Origin: Mermis nigrescens
Lineage: Eukaryota > Nematoda > Enoplea > Mermithida > Mermithidae
Reading direction: 5' to 3'
Length of the DNA: 64,000 bases
Assembly (NCBI GenBank): GCA_036768485.1
Contig: JAVLUZ010000341.1
Coordinates: 3,121,468 to 3,185,467, forward strand
Shown: positions 1-11,374 of the stretch, piece after piece
How the letters are laid out: each line of letters opens with the position of its first letter
How positions within the stretch are numbered: position 1 is the stretch's first letter
Made by a program: the position numbers and the translations under genes
The notes under the pieces: model-generated
Seen by the model: the letters and a program-made list of their open reading frames with translations, nothing else
Told to the model about the DNA's origin: nothing
Database searches by the model: none

Positions 1-510
1 TTATTGATTGTAATTATAATTTATATGCCTTTTAGACGTTTTACGGTTTTTCACCCTCTAAAAAATTTTAACCTTTACATGTATGTACAAAGACGGTCCC
101 TAAAAGTCTTCGAACATCGGTAAAACTCTTTGCCGAATAGGAAAAATATGATGAAGATCATTGAATTCTTGCATGTTTCTACTTAATGTATGCACAAGCA
201 TGACCAGTTTGGAAGTGAAAGTCTACCAAATATGTAAAAATTATAAAAAGTTGGTCAAATTTACAGTCATATTTTTAAATTTGGCGATTGTGCTGGGGAT
301 GAAAAATTTTTGGGGTAGGGACAGCTCGTGTATTTGTGCTACTTCTCCTGAACCGACTTCCAAATCTTGGATTTTCGCTTCAAAAGTTTGCTATAAGTCC
401 ATTTCCAGCCAATTCGCTGTTCTCTCGTAATTACTAGATACTGAAACTGAAATGACTTGACTTGTTTTTATGATCTTCTAGGGTCCAATGTACACATTTT
501 AATGTTTTAG
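1..510. other. Intron of ECHS1 (3' part); no exon recognised
   Basis: No reading frame resembling the preceding part of enoyl-CoA hydratase is present, so upstream exons lie left of the window. Roughly 73-150 holds a short decayed fragment of transposon family E, seen as TGTACAAAGACGGTCCC followed by a GCCGAATA-like tail. The intron ends at an AG at 509-510. Confidence 0.5.
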
Positions 511-638
511 CCGGTGCGGACATCAAAGAAATGCAGAATGTACAGTACGCGCAGGCCTATAAATCGAAATTCCTTGAACATTGGACCAATATTACGAAAA
601 TTCGCAAACCTATTATCGCTGCTGTCAACGGCTTTGCA
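511..638 (+). CDS. ECHS1: Enoyl-CoA hydratase, mitochondrial (ECHS1), first exon in window
   Basis: This exon begins the visible part of a short-chain enoyl-CoA hydratase, the crotonase-fold enzyme that hydrates trans-2-enoyl-CoA in mitochondrial beta-oxidation and valine breakdown. It starts after TTTTAG at 505-510. The first two bases complete an Ala codon, and the frame then reads GADIKEMQ, the family's oxyanion-hole loop, followed by [11 protein letters not shown], which leads into the second oxyanion loop. It ends before a gt at 639-640 in phase 0. Five further plus-strand exons continue it in matching phase at 7197, 7489, 10105, 11307 and 13082, giving about 195 residues of the roughly 290 usual for the family. 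The N-terminal third, with the transit peptide, is outside the window. Identification is by motif; the orthology label is inferred. Confidence 0.93.
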
Positions 639-2185
639 GTATATATACGCCTTCTACTACCTCAAATGCTCAAATATTCGTCCGTTTACTTTTTAATAAC
701 ATATTTATAATGATGGAAAAATAAGAGAACATGAAAACTATACTTAGCCTAAACAGGAGTCTACACATACATAAGTATAGTTTTGGCTCTCCTTAACTAT
801 TTTATTAGAGGAATACCTTTTATTCTCCGATTAAAAATTGAGAAAAGGTCTAATTCTTGATGTGAGATTGAAAAATTGACATTATGTATCTTTGGTCGAA
901 ATTTTAAACCCTCTGAATAGTAAATTGCTGGAGTAGAGCAGAAAAATCAGGAGTATTGCTTTTCAAAACCGGATAATCTGCCGTGTTACGTGTTTTTAAT
1001 GCGTCGTGTAATCTCAATGCGGCTAATGTTTTCACATCATTATCGACTGATTTTTTTAAATCAGTCGAGATTAAGAGTTACAAGAGTAATGTACGTAAGC
1101 CAATAAGCACTCATGAACATAGTCGGTGAGAGGGGCATTCCAATATCTAATATTTCCCAAAAAAACGGGTGGTTTTAGGTTGTTGAAAGAAAAGGATAAT
1201 TACAACATGATAACTTGAGCTATAAATAGTACAGAATCCGATTCATGTGCCTGAATCCTCAGCTGACTTGCTTGTTTCTTTAAAAATATAAATTTTCCTT
1301 TAAGAGTATTTTAAGTTTATCAAACAACATAAATTGACTTGTCCGCATTATGAAATAATTGTAAATAAGCTTCTCATTACGTACGTAAAATTCGATCTAT
1401 TATTTCGTCGAAAACGTTTGTGGAATAACTAAAGGAGATTATAACAGCAATTTAAGCAGCAAGTCACTAATTGACATTCTTTCTCATTTCATAGGCTGGA
1501 TACAACCGAAAATTAGAATAAATTTTATTGTTTGGTTTTAATAGACTGTGCGAGATGGGATTGTCTGAAAATGTCGATCGTTTTGATACTCACAGTCTAC
1601 AAAATATAGCACACAGAATTTCGAGTTCACTATCCCTCGAACGTACTTAAGTACGACTTACATGCAATTGTGTTATCAGCGACCAGATCATCGTCTTGCT
1701 TGTATATAATAGCTCGAAAATGCATGAGGATTTGACGGCAGACATGCACAGCATGAGACTTCTTATGGGGTGAATTTTCAAAGTGCTATTTTTTGGCTCA
1801 AAATGGTAGATACGCATCAAAATGTCATTTTAGCGTTTCTGACGATGCTCTATCTTTTTAGAGCATAAAAACATAATTTCAAAAAAATTGAATAAATTGA
1901 ACAAAATATGTATAAGCAAAAAATGAGTATATGGCGCGAAGCACCTAAAGCGGCGCCTTTTTTCGGATTTTTACTCTTGGAAAATCGCGAATTCTGAGGC
2001 TTAAAACTTTCCTGTGGAGTGAAACCCCCCTCCCCAATTTCTTCTACCGTTGCCAGATATTATACTCAGTATGACGATCAGATTTATTCTCCCTTTAAAA
2101 TGGAGAAAACTGAAAAGACAAACGAAAGGGAAGGTATTAAATGTAAAAGCCTTCATCTGAAGTTTTCGAAATGGTGGATTTAGAG
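639..2185. other. ECHS1 intron, mostly unassigned AT-rich DNA
   Basis: No exon is seen. About 1738-2045 is a decayed family C copy: it opens with ACATGCACAGCATGAG, carries the hairpin remnant GGCGCGAAGCACC near 1936, and ends in a C-rich tract near 2020. The rest is AT-rich with nothing I can name. Confidence 0.45.
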
Positions 2186-3199
2186 TAGAGCTGTGCCGGG
2201 GCCAGGCCCGGCCCCGGCCCCGGCGCCGGGGCCGGGGCCAGTGTTATAATTGATTATAATGTAGAAAATTGATAATGTTTTGAGCAGATTTACCTTCAAG
2301 CTCAATTTCAAGCAACACCACACATCCTGCTAATTCAAATCTTTATTTTATTATGTCAGGTTGGTGCAAATTTCTAGTTAATAATCAAAATTGACATATT
2401 TTGAATTGCAATTCATATAGCCGAGCTTTCCAGCTTGCTTGGTAGCAGACAGCTACGTCTATCAGAACAAATAGGATAATAAGCCTAAAAAAGTGCGAAG
2501 TAAAGCTAATTGAAAAACGCGTCCAAGTCAGAGGAGTTAAATCCATACATGGGCCGCTCAAAAATTATAGGGTTCCAAAACTTTTCGAAGTCAAAAAGCG
2601 CCTGATAATATATGGTAGGGCGAAAAAACACCGTTTTCTTGCGTTTCTCAATGAGAGCTATCCATTAGCATCAAAAAATCTCAGAAACACAAAAAATTCT
2701 GAAAATCAATTTCTGGGGCGTCTAGCGGATTTTTTTTGGGGGGGAGAGTGTGAATTCTGGGGGTCTAGACCATAGGTGGGCAGCACCGAAATTTTGGGAG
2801 TGTGAAAAAATTTCTGGGGGTGGTGGTGAAAAACACCATTTCCGACGTTTCTCGTCGAGCACTATCCCTTGGCATCAAAAAATCGCTAAAAGAGCAAAAA
2901 AATTTCAAAAATTGAATTCTGGGAGGGGGGGTATTCCAACTTCTGGAGGGATGCATACCCCTAACCCCCACGCCCACGTCCCAAGCCTCCCAATGCCCAT
3001 GTTCTGTTATATCTTGTAATCCCAACAAATAGTAACGCTTGACGCGCATATCTACTAGCAAGAATATATATGTACATAGGTATAAGGGGTAGGGTAGGGT
3101 CGTACTATGAACACGGTAAAGCACGCTTTACTTGGCCCCGGCCCCGGCCCCGGCCCCGGCGCCGGCCCCGGCAAAAAAGGCGGCCCCGGCACAGCTCTA
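2186..3199. mobile_element. hAT-like element with GGCCCC arrays at both ends
   Basis: The ends are inverted: TAGAGCTGTGCCGGGGCC on the left, with its complement at 3182-3199. It is flanked by a perfect 8-bp duplication ATTTAGAG at 2178-2185 and 3200-3207. Just inside each end lies a GC-rich array of GGCCCC/GGGGCC hexamers (2195-2240 and 3134-3190). No transposase is visible, so this is non-autonomous. Its interior holds family B copies at about 2546-3000. Confidence 0.85.
2546..3000 (+). mobile_element. Two family B MITE copies, one broken by the other
   Basis: A diverged B copy starts near 2546 (CATACATGGGCCGC). It is interrupted by a better conserved copy starting at 2771 with CATAGGTGGGCAGCACCG and ending in a CACGCCCACG-like tail. 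Both carry the B core (GTTTCTC...ACTATCC...GGCATCAAAAAA). The flank GTCTAGAC at 2763-2770 is not repeated on the right, so the 3' boundary is uncertain. Confidence 0.6.
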
Positions 3200-3894
3200 A
3201 TTTAGAGCACATCTCTTAAATTAATTTTTCCGCACGCATGTACACTTACGTCACACAGACATTTTCCCTTAGTAAGCAAGCATAAATGGGAAATGATACG
3301 ATTAAAAGCAGCATGCATTACGGCCTATTAAAAGTAGTTTATATGTATATTCAGACCCGTATCAGTGATCGGACCGAGGCCTCGGCCTCGGCCTCGGCAA
3401 ACCTCGGCGTTTTTTGGAGCCTCGGCCTCGGCGCCGAGGGCGAAGCTGAAAAGTGCCGAGGCGCCGAGGGTTAAAATCAAATTTGAATAAGTTTAATATG
3501 TCCGTTGAATATTAACTATTTAGAATGCATCTGCAGTACAAAGGCTATTTTTTACCTATAGACTTTTCTTGTGGTTTTAGTCGCGTACCCAGTTACACAA
3601 AGTTACATACAGCAAAGTGCCAATTTATTATTCATGTGATGACTAACTTTTAATTCTCATGCTTGCTACATGGATCGGAAACACATATTCCCGAAGGGAG
3701 GGGTGAGGAGGTTTATTACCACCCTCTCAGGGTACAAGACTCAAGTCACTGTCAGACGATTTTTGGTGAAAACCTTTTGAATATTTTTGAACCTAATTTT
3801 TACTATGGCAAAAGTGCAGCTAACTATTAGAATTTCCCGAAGTGATACAGTATTTTTGAATGTAAGCAAGAGTAAATAGACAAACTGTCACTAT

Positions 3895-4170
3895 AAAACA
3901 TGCATGTAACAGCTCAAAATTTTCGGGAGGGACTCCCCGGCATACATGTAACGGCTAGAAATTTCGGGTGGGGGATTAGCGACTCTAATTCTATGTCAAA
4001 AATGGCAAAAGCACCTAAAATAGCCAACAAAGCGCAAATTTTCGCCAAAAATGGGGAGGGTGGGTCAAAATTTTCTGACGTTGGAGGGAAGGGTTAGGGG
4101 AGGACGTCCAACCCTGGGTGGGTGGGGAATTCCCCAAAGCCCTTCCTGTTACACGTATGGTTTTCGGCCA
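3895..4170. mobile_element. Family J repeat fragment
   Basis: The segment runs from CATGCATGTAACAGC to CCTGTTACACGTATGG, so the ends are roughly inverted around GTAACAG, with G-rich blocks and the phrase AAAATGGCCAA-like inside. Related copies are near 45063-45268 and 50188-50415. Boundaries are approximate and no clean duplication was found here. Confidence 0.4.
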
Positions 4171-4824
4171 TTTTTATGGGAGAGGGCGTAAATGATTACG
4201 AATTTTCGGCCGAAAATCGCAAAAACGCACCTAAAAATGGCCAATAAATGCAGGTTTTGCCAAAAATCAATTTCGGCTCGTGCATTTTTTGGAGCCATTT
4301 TTATACAATGTTAAAATACTTTCTTGGACAAAGTGATATTAATTATATCGTTTTTCAGCATTTTTTTAGGAAATTTCAAAAAATTTTCGGCGCTTCGCGC
4401 AAAATATCGCTAATATACTGTATTTAGATTGAAGCAGAGGCATTAAACACTCAAAAATCAATTTTTGTGTAATCTAGGCATCTTTATGCAGATTTAAATA
4501 TCTTTTGTATCCATTTATACTGTTTTCAAAAATTTTATGCAAAACAAGTACTATTTAATAACTCAGCACATTTAGCCGTTCAAAGATAAAATTGACTAAT
4601 TTATCCTGATGTTGCATTGGATTTCTAAGCACAGTAGTGCTTATTACAAGATTTAATTGGCATATTACAATATCTGTAATATTTCTGATTTTGTAGTACA
4701 AGTTGTTTTAGCTTTCTCAGTCAAGTTTTATGTGTAAATTTCATCAAAAGCTCATAAGAATTTCGGCGCTTCGCGCCAAATAATCTAATGAACTATATCC
4801 AGCCCGAATTATCACATTTAGGAC

Positions 4825-5213
4825 CTCGGTTTTTTGTATTCGGCAAAGATTTTTCATAATGTACAGAGACTTTTCAGGACTGTCTTTGTACATGCACAAA
4901 GATTTTTGGAGAGACAAAAACTGTAAAAAGGTGTAAAATTCCCGAAAATTTTCGGCGCATCAGTAATTGTCTGTCCTATATATCTTTAAAATAGTAGAAT
5001 TTGCATTTAGAATGAAAAAAATGTCAAATATTCAGAGACCCAGGAATTAGCTAAGATACGCTACCGAAGGTCGAAAACCCCTGTTTTACCACACTAAATC
5101 GCTACTGTACCATACTATTATAGTACACAAAAATTTGCATGTACAAAATGTTCAAAGACTTTTGGATACCATCTTTGTACATGTAAAAAGGTATCTTGCA
5201 CAAAAAAACACTG
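4825..5213 (+). mobile_element. Family E hAT MITE
   Basis: It opens CTCGGTTTTTTGTATTCGGC and closes with CAAAAAAACACTG. The 8-bp duplication TTTAGGAC is perfect at 4817-4824 and 5214-5221. Inside are several TGTACAAAGA-type repeats and the tail phrase CATCTTTGTACATG. At 389 bp it is an internally deleted family member. Confidence 0.87.
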
Positions 5214-6290
5214 TTTAGGACTGCATGCCGGTTGCAGGTCACACACTGGCAGTATGTAAAAATGTGTATGTTTAAAAATATATTTATATAAAATATCTAC
5301 AAAAATTTGTTCGCTCATACAAAGACACTACTTAATTTACTGGTCCTCCATTTTGGGTTTCACCCTTCCCTCAACTCTGGACCTTGGGAAACTATCATCG
5401 GAAAGTACAGTGCAGTTTCTGTCATATTACCTACCACACCAGAATTGGATGACTGAAAAAGCGTGTTTAAACATGCATTACTGCAAAAGCGAGCACAACA
5501 ATGGCTACAGTTCTGTCTTTAGTTAGCTTATTTCGTTTGTTCGTTTATTTCTTTGACACTGTTTTCTTATTTATGTGTAGTAATAAAAGTTTTTAAGTGC
5601 TTGTTCAGCCATATTTTTTTTAAACTTTTCCAAGTCTTCAACGGCAACTTGTTAAATTAAGTATGCTTTCATTCTACTGACTTTATTCAATAAATCCTTC
5701 ACACATTTAATCTACTATTATTGAAAATGATATTCGATAAAGTGTTCAATATTACGATTACTCCCTAGCTCATGTGCATACAAAATATTCTAAGAGCACT
5801 ATTTATGGGTATAGGTATATAAGCTTGACCCTCGGCATTACCCTCGGCCTCGGCCTCGGCCGAGGCAAGGATTTTAAGGCGCCTCGGCCTCGGCACCCTC
5901 GGTCCGATCACTGACCCGTATCCATGATTCGGCTATAGGGAGCGAACTAAACATAGATTAGTCTATATCTCGGAAAATTCGTCGGGATAGTTCGCAAAAA
6001 CCGCATTTTTTCGACGTGTTCTATCCATTAAGATCATAAAATTCGAACTTTCCGAAAAAAACTTTTTTCTCACACAAAAGCCTACAAAAAATGCCCTTTT
6101 TTGGTCGCGCTTGGGCTAAAATTATAGAAAATACCTCGTATCTGGCGCGAAGCGTCAAAAATTTGATAATTTTACATCAAAAACATAACTTTTCAATCTT
6201 TTTCTGCATTGTTTTACCTTTCAAAATTATTTCCGGCCAAGCGGGGGGAACGGCCGCCCGGCGCTTTTCCTCTAAATACGGCCTGTGTAT

Positions 6291-7043
6291 CAATGTTTTT
6301 GTTGTACTCGGCAAAGATTTTTCTTGATGACAAAGACTTTTCGGGACCGTCTTTGTACATATACAAAGATTTTTGGGAAGATAAAAATTGCAAAAAAAGG
6401 TCTGAAATTCGCAAAAATTTTCGGCGCTTCGCGCCGAAATGAGTAATCGTGTGTTCTATATATCTTTATAATGGCAGAAATTGCATTTCAAAAGGAAAAA
6501 TGTCAAATTTCTCGGCGCTTCGCGCCGTTTTAAGAAGATTCTTAGCGATTTTTGCCCTTAGAGATCCAGAAATTAGCTAAAATACACTATTAAAAGTCGA
6601 ACAACTCTGTTTTTACCACATCAAAATCGCTACTGTACCATATTATAGTACTCAAAAATTTGTGCGTACAAAATTAACAAAGATTTTGGGAAGACAAAAA
6701 CTGAAAAAGGTGGAAAATTCCCAGAAATTTTCGGCGCTTCGCGCCGAAATGAGTAATTATTTGTATCTTTAAAATGGCAGAATTTGCATTTAGAATGAAA
6801 AAATGTCAAATTTTTCGGCGCTTGGCGCCGTTTTGAGACAATTTTTAGTAATTTTTGGCGTGAGAAACCCAGAAATTAGCAAAAATACACTACCAAAGAT
6901 CGAAAACCCTGTTTTACCGCACTAAAATCGCTACTGTACTATATTATAGTACACAAAAATTTGCATGTACAAAATGTACAACAAAGACTTTTGGGGACCA
7001 TCTTTGTACATGTACAAACGGACCTTGTACAAAACAAACACTG
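6291..7043 (+). mobile_element. Family E hAT MITE, long copy
   Basis: The ends are CAATGTTTTTGTTGTAC and the complement-like GTACAAAACAAACACTG. The duplication CTGTGTAT is perfect at 6283-6290 and 7044-7051. It carries four hairpins of GGCGCTTCGCGCC type, near 6423, 6514, 6731 and 6816. It is inserted in the right end of the family H element, just upstream of an ECHS1 exon. Confidence 0.87.
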
Positions 7044-7196
7044 CTGTGTATAGATAAATGTTTTGTTATTTAAATTTTCTATATATTCCGCCGTGATAAG
7101 CAGATGCGGCCTTGTCCCTTTTTCTTTTATTTTTTATGTTGCTTTTTTTGATCGTATTCATTCATTCGTTGCACTAATAATAACGTATATTTATAG

Positions 7197-7296
7197 CTTG
7201 GAGGCGGCTGCGAGTTGGCTATGATGTGTGACATTATATACGCAGGGGATAAGGCGCATTTCGGTCAACCAGAGATCAATATTGGGACAGTGCCAG
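7197..7296 (+). CDS. ECHS1: ECHS1 exon with both catalytic glutamates
   Basis: The exon follows TTTATAG at 7190-7196 and ends in phase 1 before gtaaat. It reads [11 protein letters not shown], then [12 protein letters not shown]. The Glu of CEL and the Glu of PEI correspond to the two acid/base residues known in mitochondrial enoyl-CoA hydratase, and the GGG supplies the second oxyanion-hole amide. Both catalytic residues are present, so nothing here suggests an inactive paralogue. Confidence 0.95.
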
Positions 7297-7488
7297 GTAA
7301 ATTAATTTGATCCTTTTCAATACCACTCGATTTTCGTCGAAATAACTTGCCAAAATTTTGTGTTCTGCTTTGCCCTCTTGTCGCCTTTTCGTATGTGTTA
7401 CTGCTTGAACAGTCTTGCCAAAATTTTTTTCAAAATTATGTGCATAAGCAAACGATAGCTAGCCTAATTGACGTAAGAACTTTTTAAG

Positions 7489-7593
7489 GTGCTGGTGGAT
7501 CGCAGAGGTTGCCAAGAGCGGTTGGAAAATCGCTCGCTATGGAAATGATTCTAACTGGAGATAAAATAACTGCTTTGGAAGCCAAGGAAACAG
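7489..7593 (+). CDS. ECHS1: ECHS1 exon, [12 protein letters not shown] segment
   Basis: It begins after TTTTTAAG at 7481-7488, completes the Gly codon left by the previous exon, and reads [19 protein letters not shown], then [13 protein letters not shown]. This is the conserved CoA-binding and trimer-interface region of crotonases. It ends in phase 1 before gtactg. The intron upstream is only 192 bp. Confidence 0.95.
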
Positions 7594-7671
7594 GTACTGT
7601 TATTTTATTGCAAGCTTTGTCGATATTTTGTTTCACAGTTTTTTTACATAACTAATTTCTTCGGCTGAATC

Positions 7672-8239
7672 CAGACGCGGATTTAAGGGGCGGCCGCTCC
7701 CCCATTGGCCAAAAATATTTGGCGAGATAAAGAATGTATATTCAATTTGCAATGATTTTTGGCCGTCAGTGACCATAATTTCTCGAATTGACATTTATTT
7801 ACTTGGACTGCCATTTTCTGTTCATGTAGGTTTCAAAACAATTTTAACAGAAGAAACAGCTATTTTTGCATAGTTTTTTTATATTCAATCGGAAATTTCG
7901 ATGTTTCGCATCAAATTCTATAAAAACAGGAAGTCGTGCAGTAAATCATGCTTCTAGACGTCTATTCGCCTTAATTTCACGAATTTTCCGGCGCTACGCG
8001 CCAGATTTTTGTAAAAGTCAAAGAAATTTAATGATTAATTCGCATAAAATTGTCGAAAATTTTGAAAATTTTAGAAAAAATATTGCGTTAAAAGTAATTT
8101 TATGTAAAAGTATACTATGTAAAACACCGAAAAAACGCTATTTCGCGCATTAAGGGCAAGTTTTCGGACCTATTTTTGACTGTTTTTGGAAAAGTTGGGA
8201 TACCGCCCTCCTCTTAGGAAAATCCTAGATTCGCCACTG
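7672..8239 (-). mobile_element. Family A hAT MITE
   Basis: The ends are CAGACGCGGATTTAAGG and, on the complement, CAGTGGCGAATCTAGG. The 8-bp duplication GCTGAATC is perfect at 7664-7671 and 8240-8247. It has a GGCGGCCGC block inside one end and a hairpin CGGCGCTACGCGCC near 7988. No coding capacity. It lies in an ECHS1 intron. Confidence 0.9.
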
Positions 8240-8247
8240 GCTGAATC

Positions 8248-9305
8248 CATTATGTAAACAGTGAATAAGCGAGGCAATGCAAAGTGATTAGAAGGGTAGG
8301 CGGAGTACGATTTTTGATCTTTGCGTTAATTTACATGAATATTCGACTTTGTGCTTTGCATTAGGATTTTATCATTCCGTAATTTTTACATGCATTTCTT
8401 TTTCCTTACTGACTGTTCAGCTCAAAACATCAATAATGTTGTGAAATTCATGGTTTAAAATGAACCTTGGAGAGCCACAATTTTAAGCAATTTTTTATCT
8501 GACTCCCCTTCTTAAAGTTTTTCGTTCGCATGTCTTGCAGCTTAGAAATAGGGTCAGTTTTTTGTAATGTAAAAATGCAGAAAAGACCGTTTATATTTGT
8601 GTGTCATTATGGGCACGTTTTTGGACGAGAGGGAGGTGAAACCTTTATTTCCGCTTCGAAAAATTGGTGGTTTTTAGACGATTCTCAAAAAATACTACTG
8701 ACACACAAGAATTATATAGCTGTTAACAGAAAATTCTACTCAGTTAAATAAATTTTCATTTTTAAAATTTTGTACCTATATGTAGAAAAGCATTTTGTAT
8801 GAAATTTATCTTAAATTGAAATTAATCCTTTATGTATATCAGTCAAAGATGGCATTTTAAAATGTTGAAGAAACTTTGTAATGTCGTTTTTGGTGCGTTT
8901 GCGGTCGTTAAGTCTAGAAAAGCGATATTTCCAATAGGGAGATCGCAAGAAAATTCGATTTTTATAATATTACGCTTCGTTTCTTCTTTAAAATTATGAA
9001 CCGACGAGCCTGATCAAGTGCTTTGTTCATTTAATATGGAAAATATTTCGTGTTGGTCAAAAAATTAATTAGGTACAATTTATGGAGGTTTCAAAAGGGT
9101 TTCCCCCTCCATATAATGCTTAGGCTGTGTGATTTATCGTTACACGAGTTCCCGCAGATTTCTCGTAGCAATATATATACAAAAGCTTAAAGCGTTTAAA
9201 AGATTCATTACAATTTTCCAATGTTTGTAAAGTTGTTTTCACTGCGTTTTTATATGATTCATTGCACTGCGTTTTGAAGTATTGTTTATTTATCAAGAGC
9301 TACGA
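8248..9305. other. ECHS1 intron, nothing recognised
   Basis: AT-rich sequence between two transposons. I found no exon, RNA gene or repeat family member with clear ends. Confidence 0.4.
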
Positions 9306-10056
9306 CGCTGTTTTTTGTACGAAGCAAAGATTTTGAGGCTCGTGCAAACATTTTTGGAGCCATCTTTGTACAATGTACAAAGACTTTCTGGGGCAAAGTG
9401 ATATTAGTTTTGAAGCTTTTTTTGAGTATTTTTCAGTAAAATTTCAACATCAAAAGATTGGCGTTTTGTTCCAAATATCGTAATTGCAGTCTATTTAGCT
9501 TATAGCGCGGGCATTAAACACTCCAAAATCAATCTTTGTATAATTTTAAGCATCTTTGTGCTGATGAAGCATCTTTTGCATCTATCTCTACTCTGTTTTA
9601 TATAGATTTTACGCCGGAAATAATAACTATTTCACAACTTTGCCCTGTTTTCTGCCGTTTAAAGATGAAATTGACTTGTTTATCTTTATGTTGCATTAAA
9701 TTTGAAAGCGAATCGGTGTTTATTACGGGATTCAATCTGCATATTGCAATTGTTATATCATTTCTGATTGTGTAAGATAAGTTATTTTAACTCACTGAGG
9801 CGATTTTTATGTGTAAATTTAATCAAAAACTGATAAAAATTTTGCGCTTCGCGCTGAAATAATATCAACTGAATTTAGGACGAAGTAACACTTGTTGGGC
9901 AGCATGTAGTTTAAAGATCACAGACTGATTCATGTAAAAATGTGTGTATTGAATAGTACTTTATCTATCTACTGATGTACAGAAAAATTTTCGGTCGTAC
10001 AAAGACTTTTCTGGGGATCTTTGTACATGTACAAAGAGGCTCGTACAAAAAAAGCG
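9306..10056 (+). mobile_element. Family E relative, diverged
   Basis: The ends are CGCTGTTTTTTGTACG and the complement-like CGTACAAAAAAAGCG. The flanks AGCTACGA (9298-9305) and AGCCACTA (10057-10064) agree at 6 of 8 positions, which suggests an older insertion than the other E copies. It ends 48 bp upstream of an ECHS1 exon. Confidence 0.7.
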
Positions 10057-10104
10057 AGCCACTATAGGATAGAGGTTTCGCATTTCTTAAAGTCTCTAAT
10101 TAAG

Positions 10105-10224
10105 GATTGGTTAGCAAAGTATTTCCTGAAGACTCGTTGGTTGATGAAGCAGTGAAGACTGCTGAAAAAATCGCTGAACAGGCTCCTATTGCTGTTCTTA
10201 TGGCCAAGGAAGCTATCAATGCGG
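10105..10224 (+). CDS. ECHS1: ECHS1 exon, [10 protein letters not shown] segment
   Basis: It follows ATTAAG at 10099-10104 and completes a Gly codon. It then reads [17 protein letters not shown] and continues with the helix [18 protein letters not shown], which is typical of the C-terminal third of the hydratase. It ends in phase 1 before gtaagg at 10225. Confidence 0.94.
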
Positions 10225-10815
10225 GTAAGGTCTTACGGTATAAAATTTTTTTTATTTGCACTCTGTACGGAAACCGGTTGATTTGCTATCTTGTGGAGTC
10301 AGTTGTGTTCTGTTTTCAGTAAAAACTGCATCCATCCTACTTTTTGGAGTTTGATGTTCGAATCTACGTACAATGATGCACAAATGTGTATTATTCGATA
10401 TTGTTTCGAAAAATGAATCCTACTAGCAGATAGTAAACAGAGCGTTGTGTTCTGATGAAAGCAATAGGCCCTCGTAGCCCTATTGAGCAGGACGACTAGA
10501 AAGACGGATTAAGCGAGATGGTTATAAGCTATGACCATAGATGCACGGCATGGCCGATCTGTGGAACCAGCCAGTCTGTGGGGGCAGTTATTGATTTTTT
10601 GGGTCGAAATAATCTCAGAAACTAATATAAATGCGAAAATAGTGTTAAAACTACGTCATTTTACGATTTCTAGTCAATGTTAAGCATTTTTGAAGGAAAT
10701 TTTCGACTTTCATTTATTTTTGACCTGTTTACCTAATTTTTCCGAAAACATTTCTTTCCCATTTTCTCTATTTTCGAAGTCTAGACCCTATCCCGCATGC
10801 GTGTCTGGCTATCAT

Positions 10816-11200
10816 CATACATGCGCAGCATGGAAGTCCGGGGTAAAAACCAAGAACTTTTCAATGGTATTCTTTTGGGCTTAAATCAGATAACAACGCA
10901 CTCGCGTCAAAAATATAATTTTTGGCTTTTCTGTCAATGCTTCATCTTCCTAGGCGATTAAAAAACTTTAAAAAATTTTTCAAGACAAATTCTATTAGGT
11001 TTAACAAAATATGATCAAAAATGGTTGTTTGGCATCAAACTCCAGAAAAGATAACACTTTTTAACTATGTACATATAAAATCGCTACGCTTAGAACAAGC
11101 CGTTTTTTACGATTTTTTCAAATCGGAAACTCTTTGGGTTGAAAATTTCTTGCTGGGGTGAAAAATTTTTTGCGGGGGGAGATTTGAGCGCATGTAAGAC
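10816..11200 (-). mobile_element. Family C MITE, old copy
   Basis: It opens CATACATGCGCAGCATGG and closes near GCGCATGTAAG after a G-rich block. The internal order matches family C, read on the minus strand. No duplication is visible (flanks GCTATCAT versus ACGGGTTG), so this copy is decayed or truncated. Confidence 0.5.
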
Positions 11201-11306
11201 GGGTTGAAAGATTCGATGCTCACTTAAGGTACATGTTTAGTATGATGTAAAGAATTTTCTAAATCATTATCACCGTATAAATCAAGTACTTTTTGAATGT
11301 TTTTAG

Positions 11307-11374
11307 GTTATGAAATGCCGTTGAGCGAAGGTTTGCATTTCGAACGCAGATTTTTTCACGCAACGTTTGCTACG
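11307..11374 (+). CDS. ECHS1: ECHS1 exon, short C-terminal segment
   Basis: A 68-bp exon between TTTTTAG and gtaatt. It completes Gly and reads YEMPLSEGLHFERRFFHATF, then AT, in phase 0. This corresponds to the helix with the EGL...FE...F motif before the conserved DRKEGM of the last exon. Confidence 0.92.

Larger units (their letters stand above)
3363..5913. mobile_element. hAT-like element with CCTCGG arrays at both ends
   Basis: The inverted ends are CAGTGATCGGACCGAGG and its complement at 5897-5913. The 8-bp duplication ACCCGTAT is perfect at 3355-3362 and 5914-5921. Subterminal CCTCGG/CCGAGG arrays lie at 3373-3472 and 5830-5900. Length is 2551 bp. No transposase frame was recognised; the interior includes a J-type fragment and a family E copy. 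It inserted into the left end of a family H element. Confidence 0.87.
3352..7046 (+). mobile_element. Family H element split by two later insertions
   Basis: Removing the inserts at 3363-5913 and 6291-7043 restores a family H unit. Its left end CAGACCCGTATCC-ATGATTCGGC is broken by the GC-rich element, and its right end reads AAATACGGCCTG near 6285. The intact relative is at 43766-44335. The body 5922-6285 has the H core (CGCATTTTTTCGACG...CTATCCATT). The flanks share TGTATA only, so the duplication is degraded. Confidence 0.6.
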
